A stretch of DNA of 5,898 nucleotides from an uncultured Erysipelotrichaceae bacterium (GCA_945981915.1 CAMFRJ010000089.1:1-5898), one strand, 5' to 3'. Counted from the stretch's first letter, positions 1 to 5,898 are shown. Translations and numbers: made by a program. The notes: generated from the letters alone by a model not told the origin.

Positions 1-1
1 T

Positions 2-508
2 TATACGAAAGAGCATTGTTGTCGAGTCGCATTTTATTGTTGTAAACTTGCTAATAAAATGGGATTATCATCATCTCAACAAGAAGAAGTATTTTATGCT
101 GCATTATTACATGATATAGGGAAATTGGGTATACCTAACTCTATTTTAAATAAAAGTGATCCCTTAAATGATTATGAAAAATGTATCATGAAACAACATG
201 TTTTGATTGGAGAAAAAATATTAGATCATTTTCAAGAAATGAAACATCTTAAAAAATATATCAAATATCATCATGAACGTTATGATGGATCAGGATATTA
301 TTATGGAAAAAAAGCAAAAGAAATACCTCTTGTTTCTAGAATTATAGCTGTAGGAGATGCTTATGATGCAATGAACTCAAATAGATGTTATCGATTAGCA
401 TTATGTCAAAAGAAAATTATTGATGAATTGACAGAAGGGTGCTTTCATCAATTTGACGGTGAGATTGTACAATATATGATAGAAATGATTCAAAAAGGAG
501 AAATATAG
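2..508 (+). CDS. HD-GYP domain phosphodiesterase, 5'-truncated by the contig edge
   Basis: The reading frame is open from base 2, before the first in-frame ATG at 59. The 19 codons ahead of that ATG (TKEHCCRVAFYCCKLANK region) match the first helix of HD-GYP domains, so the gene begins outside the window and the ATG is internal. About 168 residues remain, nearly the whole catalytic domain; any N-terminal sensor domain is lost. Numbering from base 2, the metal-ligand pattern is intact: H5, H37-D38 in HDIGK, H66 in HVLIG, H90-H91-E92 and D119 in VGDAYDAM. Most spacings equal those I recall for the PmGH structure. HD-GYP enzymes are usually cytoplasmic-facing hydrolases of cyclic di-GMP or related dinucleotides; the substrate here is inferred from family only. 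The signature DGxGYP reads DGSGYY, with proline replaced by tyrosine at residue 100. It is separated from the next operon by 179 bases with terminator-like hairpins, so it is probably a separate unit. Confidence 0.9.
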   Translation, partial: YTKEHCCRVAFYCCKLANKMGLSSSQQEEVFYAALLHDIGKLGIPNSILNKSDPLNDYEKCIMKQHVLIGEKILDHFQEMKHLKKYIKYHHERYDGSGYYYGKKAKEIPLVSRIIAVGDAYDAMNSNRCYRLALCQKKIIDELTEGCFHQFDGEIVQYMIEMIQKGEI

Positions 509-522
509 ACAGAGTGTTTTTT

Positions 523-556
523 AAGAAATGAGAAGAGAAATTTTTCATTTCTTTTT
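523..556 (+). terminator. Possible terminator hairpin after the HD-GYP gene
   Basis: AAGAAATGA (523-531) pairs perfectly with TCATTTCTT (545-553). With a G-U pair the stem can extend inward to about 13 bp around an AGAAA loop (536-540). The stem is AT-rich and only three unpaired T follow (554-556), so it is a weak candidate. It begins 15 bases after the HD-GYP stop codon. Confidence 0.4.
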
Positions 557-588
557 AAATATAAAGAAAAAATTTAGAAAAGCAGAAT

Positions 589-619
589 TAGACATAAAAA
601 GATAGGTGTCTATTTTTTT
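589..619 (+). terminator. Rho-independent terminator candidate with a seven-T tract
   Basis: TAGACA (589-594) pairs with TGTCTA (607-612) across a 12-base loop, followed at once by seven T (613-619). The stem is short, but the T tract is much better than that of the hairpin at 523-556. The two could act in series to insulate the HD-GYP transcript from the promoter starting at 629. Confidence 0.5.
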
Positions 620-628
620 GCAAATGAT

Positions 629-656
629 TTGACATTCATTGACAATATATTATAAT
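629..656 (+). promoter_or_regulatory. Sigma-A promoter of the marR-activase operon
   Basis: A perfect -35 box TTGACA (629-634) and a perfect -10 box TATAAT (651-656) are separated by 16 bp, one less than optimal. A second TTGACA at 639-644 is too close to this -10 to serve it. Transcription should start near 662-664, giving a leader of about 25 bases before the ATG at 688. Such a strong core promoter suits a repressible operon. Confidence 0.85.
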
Positions 657-671
657 GTTAGCAACCTAACA
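656..671 (+). promoter_or_regulatory. Palindromic operator, probably for the MarR-family repressor
   Basis: TGTTAG (656-661) and CTAACA (666-671) form a perfect 6-bp inverted repeat with a 4-base spacer, CAAC. It abuts the -10 box and covers the expected transcription start. MarR-family dimers commonly bind palindromes of about 16-20 bp at this place in their own promoters and block RNA polymerase. The palindrome is seen directly; that this MarR protein binds it is inferred from position and family habit. Confidence 0.65.
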
Positions 672-687
672 ATTAAGGAGAATTATT

Positions 688-1122
688 ATGAATGTGAAAA
701 TAGGTATGGAAGTTAGAGCATTATCAAAATATATAGGAAGATACTTAAATAACATTCAAAGTCAGTATGATATAACAGGGCCACAAGGATTAATTTTGAT
801 GTATATTTATCAAACTGATGAAGATGTTTATCAAAGAGATATTGAAAAGTTTTTTAATATCAGACGTTCTACTGCAACAGGATTAATAACCTCTTTAGAG
901 GAAAAAGAATACATTATCAAAGAATCAGTCATGAGTGATGCCAGATTAAAAAAACTTGTTCTTACAAAAAAAGCAAAAAATGCAGTGAGTTTGGTTGATA
1001 CTCAAGTTGTTCAATTAGAAGAAAAAATGTTACAGGGAATTAGTGAAGAAGAAATACAGACTTTTAGAAAAATTATTGCTAAGATGACAAAAAATTTGTT
1101 GGAGGACTCTGAAAATGGATAA
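688..1122 (+). CDS. MarR-family winged helix-turn-helix transcriptional regulator
   Basis: This 144-residue protein has the usual MarR length and layout: an N-terminal dimerisation helix (about 1-25), a winged helix-turn-helix (about 30-100) and C-terminal dimerisation helices (about 103-140). The recognition helix lies around RRSTATGLITSLEEKEYI (59-76). The wing follows, with the family's charged SDAR..K pattern near residues 83-89, and then LTKKAK. The start is supported by AAGGAG at 675-680, seven bases before the ATG. It is the first gene of a two-gene operon and its end overlaps the next start by 8 bases, so the two are very likely co-transcribed and translationally coupled. It is probably an autorepressor acting at 656-671. 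MarR proteins often respond to phenolics, fatty-acid or CoA-thioester ligands, or oxidants; the effector here is unknown. There are no cysteines, so thiol-based redox sensing of the OhrR type is unlikely. Confidence 0.92.
   Translation: MNVKIGMEVRALSKYIGRYLNNIQSQYDITGPQGLILMYIYQTDEDVYQRDIEKFFNIRRSTATGLITSLEEKEYIIKESVMSDARLKKLVLTKKAKNAVSLVDTQVVQLEEKMLQGISEEEIQTFRKIIAKMTKNLLEDSENG
1101..1105 (+). promoter_or_regulatory. Ribosome binding site of the large activase gene, inside marR
   Basis: GGAGG lies nine bases before the ATG at 1115 and within the last codons of the MarR gene. It fixes the start of the 1408-residue protein at 1115 rather than at the in-frame ATG at 1133, and with the 8-base gene overlap it suggests translational coupling. 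Confidence 0.8.
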
Positions 1123-4100
1123 TTTATATTATATGGGAATTGATGTGGGTAGTACGACGGTTAAAGTTTATATAGAAGATCAACAACATTGTTGTATATA
1201 TTCTCAATATAAAAGACACTATTCGGATGTCAAAAGTGCTATAGAAAATCTTTTGAAAGAAGTTCAAACCAAATATAGTCAATTACCAATCAAAGCGGTC
1301 ATGACAGGTTCTGGCGGGTTGTCTTTATCAAAACATTTAGATATTGAATTTGTACAAGAAGTGATTGCTTGTACGAAAACAGTAGAAACATATATTCCTG
1401 AATGTGATGTTGCTATTGAACTAGGTGGAGAAGATGCAAAAATTACATATTTTGAATCTTCTTTGGAACAAAGAATGAATGGGACATGTGCAGGTGGAAC
1501 AGGAGCGTTTATTGATCAAATGGCTACTTTATTACAAACGGATGCAGCTGGATTAAACGAGTTGGCTAAGAATTATGAGACGATTTATCCAATTGCTTCA
1601 AGATGTGGAGTATTCGCAAAAACAGATATTCAACCTCTTATTAATGAAGGAGCCGCTAGAGAAGATATTGCTATGTCTATTTTCCAAGCTGTAGTTAATC
1701 AGACAATTAGTGGTTTAGCTTGTGGAAAACCTATTAGAGGGAAAGTCGCTTTTTTAGGAGGTCCATTATATTTTCTAGACCAATTAAGACAACGTTTTAT
1801 TGATACTCTTCATTTAAAAGAAGAAGATATTATTTTTCCAGATAACTCCCAATTATTTGTAGCAATGGGTGCTTGTTTGCTAGCAAGAGAAGATAAAATT
1901 AAAGTCACAACAATTGAACAACTCATTAACATATTAGAATCATTAAAAGATGGTATAGGTGATGAAACTGTAACCTTAAAACCTCTTTTTGAATCAGAAG
2001 AAGATAAAAAAGAATTTAGAAATAGACATTATCGCACCAAAGTAAAAAAGAGAGATCTGAAGACATATCATGGTAATGCATATTTAGGAATTGATGTTGG
2101 CTCAACAACATCAAAAGCAGTATTAATTGATGAAGAAGGAGCGGTGTTATATACATTTTATTCATCAAATGAAGGAAATCCTATTCAAGTCGTTGTCAAG
2201 ATTCTCAAAGAACTATATGACATGTTGCCTGAAGATGTTCATCTTGTCCATGCCGGATCAACAGGATATGGGGAAGCTTTGATTAAATCTGCTTTTAAAT
2301 TGGATGTTAGTGAAGTTGAAACAATTTCACATTTTATGGCAGCTAAGTATTTTAAAGAAGATGTGTCTTTCATTTTAGATATAGGTGGACAAGATATGAA
2401 AGCCATTAAAATAGAAAATGGTGTTATTAAAGATATTTTATTAAATGAAGCATGTTCATCAGGATGTGGATCGTTTATAGAAACATTTGCAAAATCTTTA
2501 GGTTATAGTGTTTCTGATTTTGCACATTTGGCTTTGAATTCAACAGCACCAATTGATTTAGGTTCGAGATGTACTGTTTTTATGAATTCAAAAGTTAAAC
2601 AGGCACAAAAAGAAGGAGCAAAAATAGAAGATATTTCAGCAGGATTAGCGTATTCAGTTATTAAAAATGCTTTGTATAAAGTGATTAAATTAAGATCTCC
2701 TGAAAGTATAGGAAATTCAGTTTTGGTACAAGGAGGTACATTTTATAATGAATCTGTTTTAAGAGCATTTGAACAAGAAACAGGAATAAAGGCAATTCGA
2801 CCAGATATTGCTGGGTTAATGGGTGCTTTTGGAATTGCTTTGATTGCAAAAGAAAGATATCAAGGGAAACCAACAACGATGTTGACAAAACAACAGTTAG
2901 AAGAATTTACTTATGAAAGTACAATTAGACATTGTCAAAAATGTACAAATCACTGTTTATTAACTGTATCAACATTTAATGATGGAAGTGAACATATTAG
3001 TGGAAACAGATGTGAAAGAGGTGCAAATTTACCACCGAAATCAAAACAATTCCCTAATATGTATGACTATAAATATAGAAGAATATTCAATTATCGCTCA
3101 TTATCTAAAAGTGATGCAAAACGAGGAACAGTAGGAATTCCTAGAGTTTTGAATATGTATGAAAATTATCCATTCTGGCATACCTTATTTACAGACTTAG
3201 GATTTAGAGTAGAATTATCACCACGTTCAAGTAAAAAAATATATGAAAAAGGTATCGAAACGATACCGTCAGAAAGTGTTTGTTATCCTGCAAAAATTAG
3301 TCATGGACATATTGAAAGTTTAATAGAAAAAGGTATTAAATATATCTTTTATCCTTCAGTTGCTTATGAAAGAGTAGAAAATAAATATCAAGGAAATCAT
3401 TATAACTGTCCAGTTGTAACTTCTTATCCAGAAGTTATTAGAAATAATGTTGATAACATTGAAGAGAAGAAGATTATTTTTAGAAATCCTTTTATTGATT
3501 TAAATAATAAAAAGACAGTTTTTACGAATTTAAAAGATGAATTCAAATCATTTCAGATAAGTGATAGAGAATTAAGAAAAGCGATCAATCATGCTTTTGA
3601 TGAGTTACAAAAATGCAGAGATGATATTAGAAGCGAAGGAGAAAAAGTATTATCTTATATTAAAGAAAAAAATATCACGGGAATTGTTTTATCAGGAAGA
3701 CCTTATCATGTTGATCCTGAAATAAATCATGGTATTGCCGATTTGATTACAGGAGAAGGAATGGCAGTTCTTACTGAAGATAGCGTGTGTCATTTAGATA
3801 AAGAATTAACAGAATTACGTGTTGTTGATCAATGGACATATCATTCGAGAATGTATCATGCAGCATCTTTTGTTTCATCACAACCTAATTTGCAACTTAT
3901 ACAGTTGACATCTTTTGGATGTGGACTAGATGCAGTCACAGCTGATCAGGTTGCTGAAATACTCAATGCAAGAAATAAGATCTACACGTTAATTAAAATA
4001 GATGAAGGAAGTAATTTAGGTGCTATTAGAATTCGTATTCGCTCTTTAAAATCAACAATAGAAAAACAAAGACATCAAGAAATAGATCTTACAAAAAAAT

Positions 4101-5341
4101 ATCAACCGACAAGGGTTCCGTTTACGAAACAAATGAAAGAAGATCGATGGACAATATTATGTCCACAAATGTCACCGATTCATTTTCAATTTATAGAAAA
4201 AGCAATGCAAGAAAGCGGGTATAATTTAAAAGTTTTACCATCAGTAGACGCTGGAGCTGTAGAAGCAGGATTAAAATATGTGAATAATGATGCATGTTAT
4301 CCTAGTATTTTAGTAACAGGTCAAATGATGGAAGCTTTAACAAGTGGTGAATATGATTTAAATAAGACTGCTTTGATGATTACACAAACAGGTGGCGGCT
4401 GCCGTGCTACCAACTATATAGGCTTTATTCGAAAAGCATTGAAAGATGCCCATATGGAACAAATTCCTGTAATTAGTGTTAATTTGCAGGGGATTGAAAC
4501 AAATCCGGGATTTAAAATTACATATTCATTAGCTAAAAGAGTCATTATAGGAACGATGTCTGTGGATTTATTTATGAGAGTTTTATATAGAGTAAGGCCT
4601 TATGAAGCTGTTGCTAACAGTGCTAACGAATTATATGATTCATGGGTTGAACGTTGTATGAAAAATATTGAAAGTGGAAGTATGAAGGAATTTAAGAAGA
4701 ATGTTTATCGAATTGTTGAAGATTTTGATCATTTACCTATTTTAGATATTAAAAAACCAAGAGTGGGATTAGTAGGAGAAATATTGGTGAAATTCCATCC
4801 AACAGCAAATAATCAAATTGTTGATATTATTGAAAAAGAAGGTGGCGAAGCAGTGATGCCAGATCTCATTGATTTTTTCCAATATTGTTTTTACAACACT
4901 TCATTTGAAAGGGAACATTTTGAAGCAACATTGCAAGGAGAAAAACTTTGTCAGTTTGCAATTCAAGCTGTCGATTATTTAAGAAAAGATATGATCAAAG
5001 CATTAGCACAATCAAAGAGATTTACACCGCCAACACCGATTTCACATTTAGCATCTAAGGCAAAAGAAATTGTTTCTATAGGAAATCAAACTGGAGAAGG
5101 ATGGTTCTTAACTGGAGAAATGATTGAATTGATTGAAAGTGGTGCATCAAATATTGTCTGTATGCAGCCGTTTGGATGTTTACCAAATCATGTGACTGGA
5201 AAAGGTGCTATTAAAGCTTTAAGAAAAAAATATCCTCAAAGTAATATTGTTGCTGTTGATTATGATCCAGGAGCAAGTGAAGTGAATCAGTTAAATCGTA
5301 TTAAGTTGATGCTTTCAACAGCTTTTAAAAATTTAAAATAA
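1115..5341 (+). CDS. Four-module acyl-CoA dehydratase activase-related iron-sulphur protein (2x HgdC-like ATPase, DUF2229, HgdB-like)
   Basis: The 1408-residue protein belongs to the BcrA/BadF/BadG/HgdC activase superfamily, in its long form. ATPase domain 1 (about 5-262) has phosphate loop DVGSTT (10-15), GGEDAK (104-109), LGGPLY (214-219) and C125/C164. ATPase domain 2 (about 322-580) has DVGSTT (327-332), GGQDMK (424-429), QGGTFYN (539-545) and C447/C486. In HgdC the two equivalent cysteines, also 39 apart, hold a [4Fe-4S] cluster between two monomers. A linker carries C607, C610, C614 and C633. Two HgdB-like halves follow (about 671-983 and 1010-1402), with CYP and FGC motifs in both. No signal peptide or membrane segment is visible, so it should be cytoplasmic. 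Related systems use ATP-driven low-potential electron transfer for 2-hydroxyacyl-CoA dehydration or aryl-CoA reduction; this protein's substrate is unknown. It ends in tandem stops (TAATAA). The fold assignment is firm, the reaction is not. Confidence 0.93.
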   Translation: MDNLYYMGIDVGSTTVKVYIEDQQHCCIYSQYKRHYSDVKSAIENLLKEVQTKYSQLPIKAVMTGSGGLSLSKHLDIEFVQEVIACTKTVETYIPECDVAIELGGEDAKITYFESSLEQRMNGTCAGGTGAFIDQMATLLQTDAAGLNELAKNYETIYPIASRCGVFAKTDIQPLINEGAAREDIAMSIFQAVVNQTISGLACGKPIRGKVAFLGGPLYFLDQLRQRFIDTLHLKEEDIIFPDNSQLFVAMGACLLAREDKIKVTTIEQLINILESLKDGIGDETVTLKPLFESEEDKKEFRNRHYRTKVKKRDLKTYHGNAYLGIDVGSTTSKAVLIDEEGAVLYTFYSSNEGNPIQVVVKILKELYDMLPEDVHLVHAGSTGYGEALIKSAFKLDVSEVETISHFMAAKYFKEDVSFILDIGGQDMKAIKIENGVIKDILLNEACSSGCGSFIETFAKSLGYSVSDFAHLALNSTAPIDLGSRCTVFMNSKVKQAQKEGAKIEDISAGLAYSVIKNALYKVIKLRSPESIGNSVLVQGGTFYNESVLRAFEQETGIKAIRPDIAGLMGAFGIALIAKERYQGKPTTMLTKQQLEEFTYESTIRHCQKCTNHCLLTVSTFNDGSEHISGNRCERGANLPPKSKQFPNMYDYKYRRIFNYRSLSKSDAKRGTVGIPRVLNMYENYPFWHTLFTDLGFRVELSPRSSKKIYEKGIETIPSESVCYPAKISHGHIESLIEKGIKYIFYPSVAYERVENKYQGNHYNCPVVTSYPEVIRNNVDNIEEKKIIFRNPFIDLNNKKTVFTNLKDEFKSFQISDRELRKAINHAFDELQKCRDDIRSEGEKVLSYIKEKNITGIVLSGRPYHVDPEINHGIADLITGEGMAVLTEDSVCHLDKELTELRVVDQWTYHSRMYHAASFVSSQPNLQLIQLTSFGCGLDAVTADQVAEILNARNKIYTLIKIDEGSNLGAIRIRIRSLKSTIEKQRHQEIDLTKKYQPTRVPFTKQMKEDRWTILCPQMSPIHFQFIEKAMQESGYNLKVLPSVDAGAVEAGLKYVNNDACYPSILVTGQMMEALTSGEYDLNKTALMITQTGGGCRATNYIGFIRKALKDAHMEQIPVISVNLQGIETNPGFKITYSLAKRVIIGTMSVDLFMRVLYRVRPYEAVANSANELYDSWVERCMKNIESGSMKEFKKNVYRIVEDFDHLPILDIKKPRVGLVGEILVKFHPTANNQIVDIIEKEGGEAVMPDLIDFFQYCFYNTSFEREHFEATLQGEKLCQFAIQAVDYLRKDMIKALAQSKRFTPPTPISHLASKAKEIVSIGNQTGEGWFLTGEMIELIESGASNIVCMQPFGCLPNHVTGKGAIKALRKKYPQSNIVAVDYDPGASEVNQLNRIKLMLSTAFKNLK

Positions 5342-5356
5342 TAAGTCAAAAAAAAG

Positions 5357-5389
5357 ACCTGAAAAGAAGATAATATCTTTTCAGGTTTT
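5357..5389. terminator. Bidirectional rho-independent terminator between convergent genes
   Basis: ACCTGAAAAGA (5357-5367) and TCTTTTCAGGT (5376-5386) form a perfect 11-bp stem with an 8-base loop. On the + strand the T run is 5386-5389. On the - strand the eight A at 5348-5355 become a U8 tract. The hairpin lies 15 bases after the activase stop, and its right arm reaches the stop codon of the opposing gene (5388-5390). It can therefore end both transcripts and is the stronger terminator on the - strand. Confidence 0.88.
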
Positions 5390-5795
5390 ACTTAATATTT
5401 TGTAAATGACAATTAGATAAAATATAATTGACTTGTTCTAATGAATAGTGATTTTTAATTGAAAAAATAATTAAGCTATCACGTGTGTTTTTAGGATCAA
5501 GAATATTTTGATTGGATAAAGATAAAAGAAAATTGGTTTTTTTGATATCAAGTCTTACAGCATTCGCTAACTGTAAAACTTGATTTCTATTAGGTGTTAT
5601 TTTACCATCAACAATATCAAAATATTCATCTTTGCTCATAAAAACATGTTCAACAATGCGTGATGTAGGAATACGATAGTATCCTATTATAGAATAAAAA
5701 TACGTTAAAAAATCAAGATCAGGAAATTGTTTTTTGACCTCATCAATATTACTACATGTATCAATTGAAATAAATAATCTATCTGTTGCTTCCAT
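5388..5795 (-). CDS. XRE-like helix-turn-helix protein of unknown role
   Basis: This 135-residue protein has no signal peptide or membrane segment. The central part (about 43-82) looks like an XRE-type helix-turn-helix: S.IVEHVFMSKDEYFDIVDGK, then P.R..VLQLANAV. A distinctive C-terminal segment follows (about 83-131): L.I..TN.LL, then LDPKNTRDSLIIFSI, and SLEQVNYIL near the end. I recognise this combination from small uncharacterised 'helix-turn-helix domain-containing' proteins of gut Firmicutes. The segment before residue 43, with FPDLDFLTYFYSIIGYY, is unassigned. The role may be DNA binding, but the recognition helix is not a strong match and no target can be named. The start is the first ATG after an in-frame TAG just upstream and has a Shine-Dalgarno match. 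It runs convergent to the activase gene and is probably monocistronic or the last gene of its unit; any upstream neighbour lies past the contig end. Confidence 0.75.
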   Translation of the reverse strand: MEATDRLFISIDTCSNIDEVKKQFPDLDFLTYFYSIIGYYRIPTSRIVEHVFMSKDEYFDIVDGKITPNRNQVLQLANAVRLDIKKTNFLLSLSNQNILDPKNTRDSLIIFSIKNHYSLEQVNYILSNCHLQNIK

Positions 5796-5798
5796 ACC

Positions 5799-5804
5799 AT
5801 CACC
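5799..5804 (-). promoter_or_regulatory. Ribosome binding site using the 3' half of the Shine-Dalgarno consensus
   Basis: On the - strand GGTGAT lies three bases before the ATG at 5795. It lacks GGAGG but matches the 3' part of the full consensus AAGGAGGTGATC. Aligned in that register, the spacing to the start is about seven bases, which is normal. This supports the ATG at 5795 as the real start. Confidence 0.55.
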
Positions 5805-5818
5805 ATACTATATATAAT

Positions 5819-5847
5819 ATGATATACCTATTTTTTTTAATTCACAA
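5819..5847 (-). promoter_or_regulatory. Probable sigma-A promoter of the HTH gene
   Basis: On the - strand TTGTGA (5847-5842) and TATCAT (5824-5819) are separated by 17 bp. The -10 has one mismatch to consensus and the -35 two, and the spacer contains a run of eight A. Transcription would start near 5812, giving a leader of about 17 bases. Other AT-rich -10-like strings lie nearby, so the exact box is uncertain. Confidence 0.5.
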
Positions 5848-5875
5848 GTTTGGTGATAAATAATAAGGATATATT

Positions 5876-5898
5876 CTGTCTCTTATACACATCTGACG
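5876..5898. other. Residual Illumina Nextera transposase adapter at the contig end
   Basis: The last 23 bases begin with CTGTCTCTTATACACATCT (5876-5894), the reverse complement of the 19-base Tn5 mosaic end used in Nextera libraries. GACG follows, matching the start of the read-1 side adapter. This is sequencing artefact and should be trimmed; genome sequence ends at or before 5875. It is not a mobile element of the organism. Confidence 0.96.

Noticed and set aside
59..508. HD-GYP gene as a complete 149-residue protein starting at the ATG at 59
   Set aside because: The frame is open to the contig edge and the upstream codons encode the first conserved helix with metal ligand H5. No Shine-Dalgarno site precedes 59.
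509..687. Possible riboswitch or small RNA between the HD-GYP and marR genes
   Set aside because: The predicted marR leader is only about 25 bases, and the upstream part holds simple AT-rich hairpins that look like terminators. No riboswitch core is recognised.
2685..2888. 67-codon open frame on the - strand
   Set aside because: It lies wholly inside the ATPase domain 2 coding region, antisense to conserved motifs such as QGGTFYN. No Shine-Dalgarno site or recognisable family is seen; it is a shadow of the real gene.
1115..5341. Fusion or misassembly joining two genes, given the repeated DVGSTT motif
   Set aside because: The reading frame is continuous for 1408 codons, and the tandem activase layout followed by DUF2229 is a known family architecture; the two ATPase copies are well diverged.
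5841..5847. Possible Rex redox-regulator site (TTCACAA)
   Set aside because: Only one half-site is present; the inverted partner at the expected spacing is missing, and the bases are explained by the -35 box of the HTH gene.
5876..5894. Natural Tn5-like transposon end
   Set aside because: The 19-base mosaic end is a hyperactive engineered sequence and is followed by Nextera adapter bases at the contig end. No transposase or second end is present.

Overview
The window is strongly AT-rich. It has consensus sigma-A promoters, good Shine-Dalgarno sites and gene families typical of low-GC anaerobic Bacillota. The best guess is a gut Firmicute of the Erysipelotrichia/Clostridia type; nothing seen fixes a genus. 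It looks like a complete short contig from a draft assembly: a gene is cut at the left edge, and the last 23 bases match Illumina Nextera adapter sequence rather than genome.

Layout: (1) 2-508, + strand, the C-terminal part of an HD-GYP phosphodiesterase cut by the left edge. (2) 509-687, an intergenic region with two terminator-like hairpins, then a consensus promoter and a short palindrome just after the -10 box. (3) 688-5341, + strand, a two-gene operon: a MarR-family repressor overlapping by 8 bases a 1408-residue protein related to the 2-hydroxyacyl-CoA dehydratase/benzoyl-CoA reductase activase system. (4) 5342-5390, a bidirectional terminator between convergent genes. (5) 5388-5795, - strand, a 135-residue XRE-like helix-turn-helix protein with its own promoter. 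(6) 5876-5898, adapter. No gene-free stretch exceeds 300 bases.

The most interesting object is the 1408-residue protein. It carries two complete BcrA/BadF/HgdC-type ATPase domains in tandem. Each keeps the pair of cysteines, 39 residues apart, that in HgdC binds an iron-sulphur cluster across a homodimer. A four-cysteine linker follows, then two HgdB-like (DUF2229/HGD-D type) halves that align with each other at four landmarks, each with three candidate cluster cysteines. One polypeptide thus holds the equivalents of an activator dimer and a two-subunit dehydratase-like component. The family is widespread and usually annotated 'acyl-CoA dehydratase activase-related'; to my knowledge its substrate is not established. 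The MarR protein probably controls the operon through the palindrome at the transcription start. No substrate-specific enzyme, CoA-transferase or electron carrier is encoded in the window, so the metabolic role cannot be read from context.
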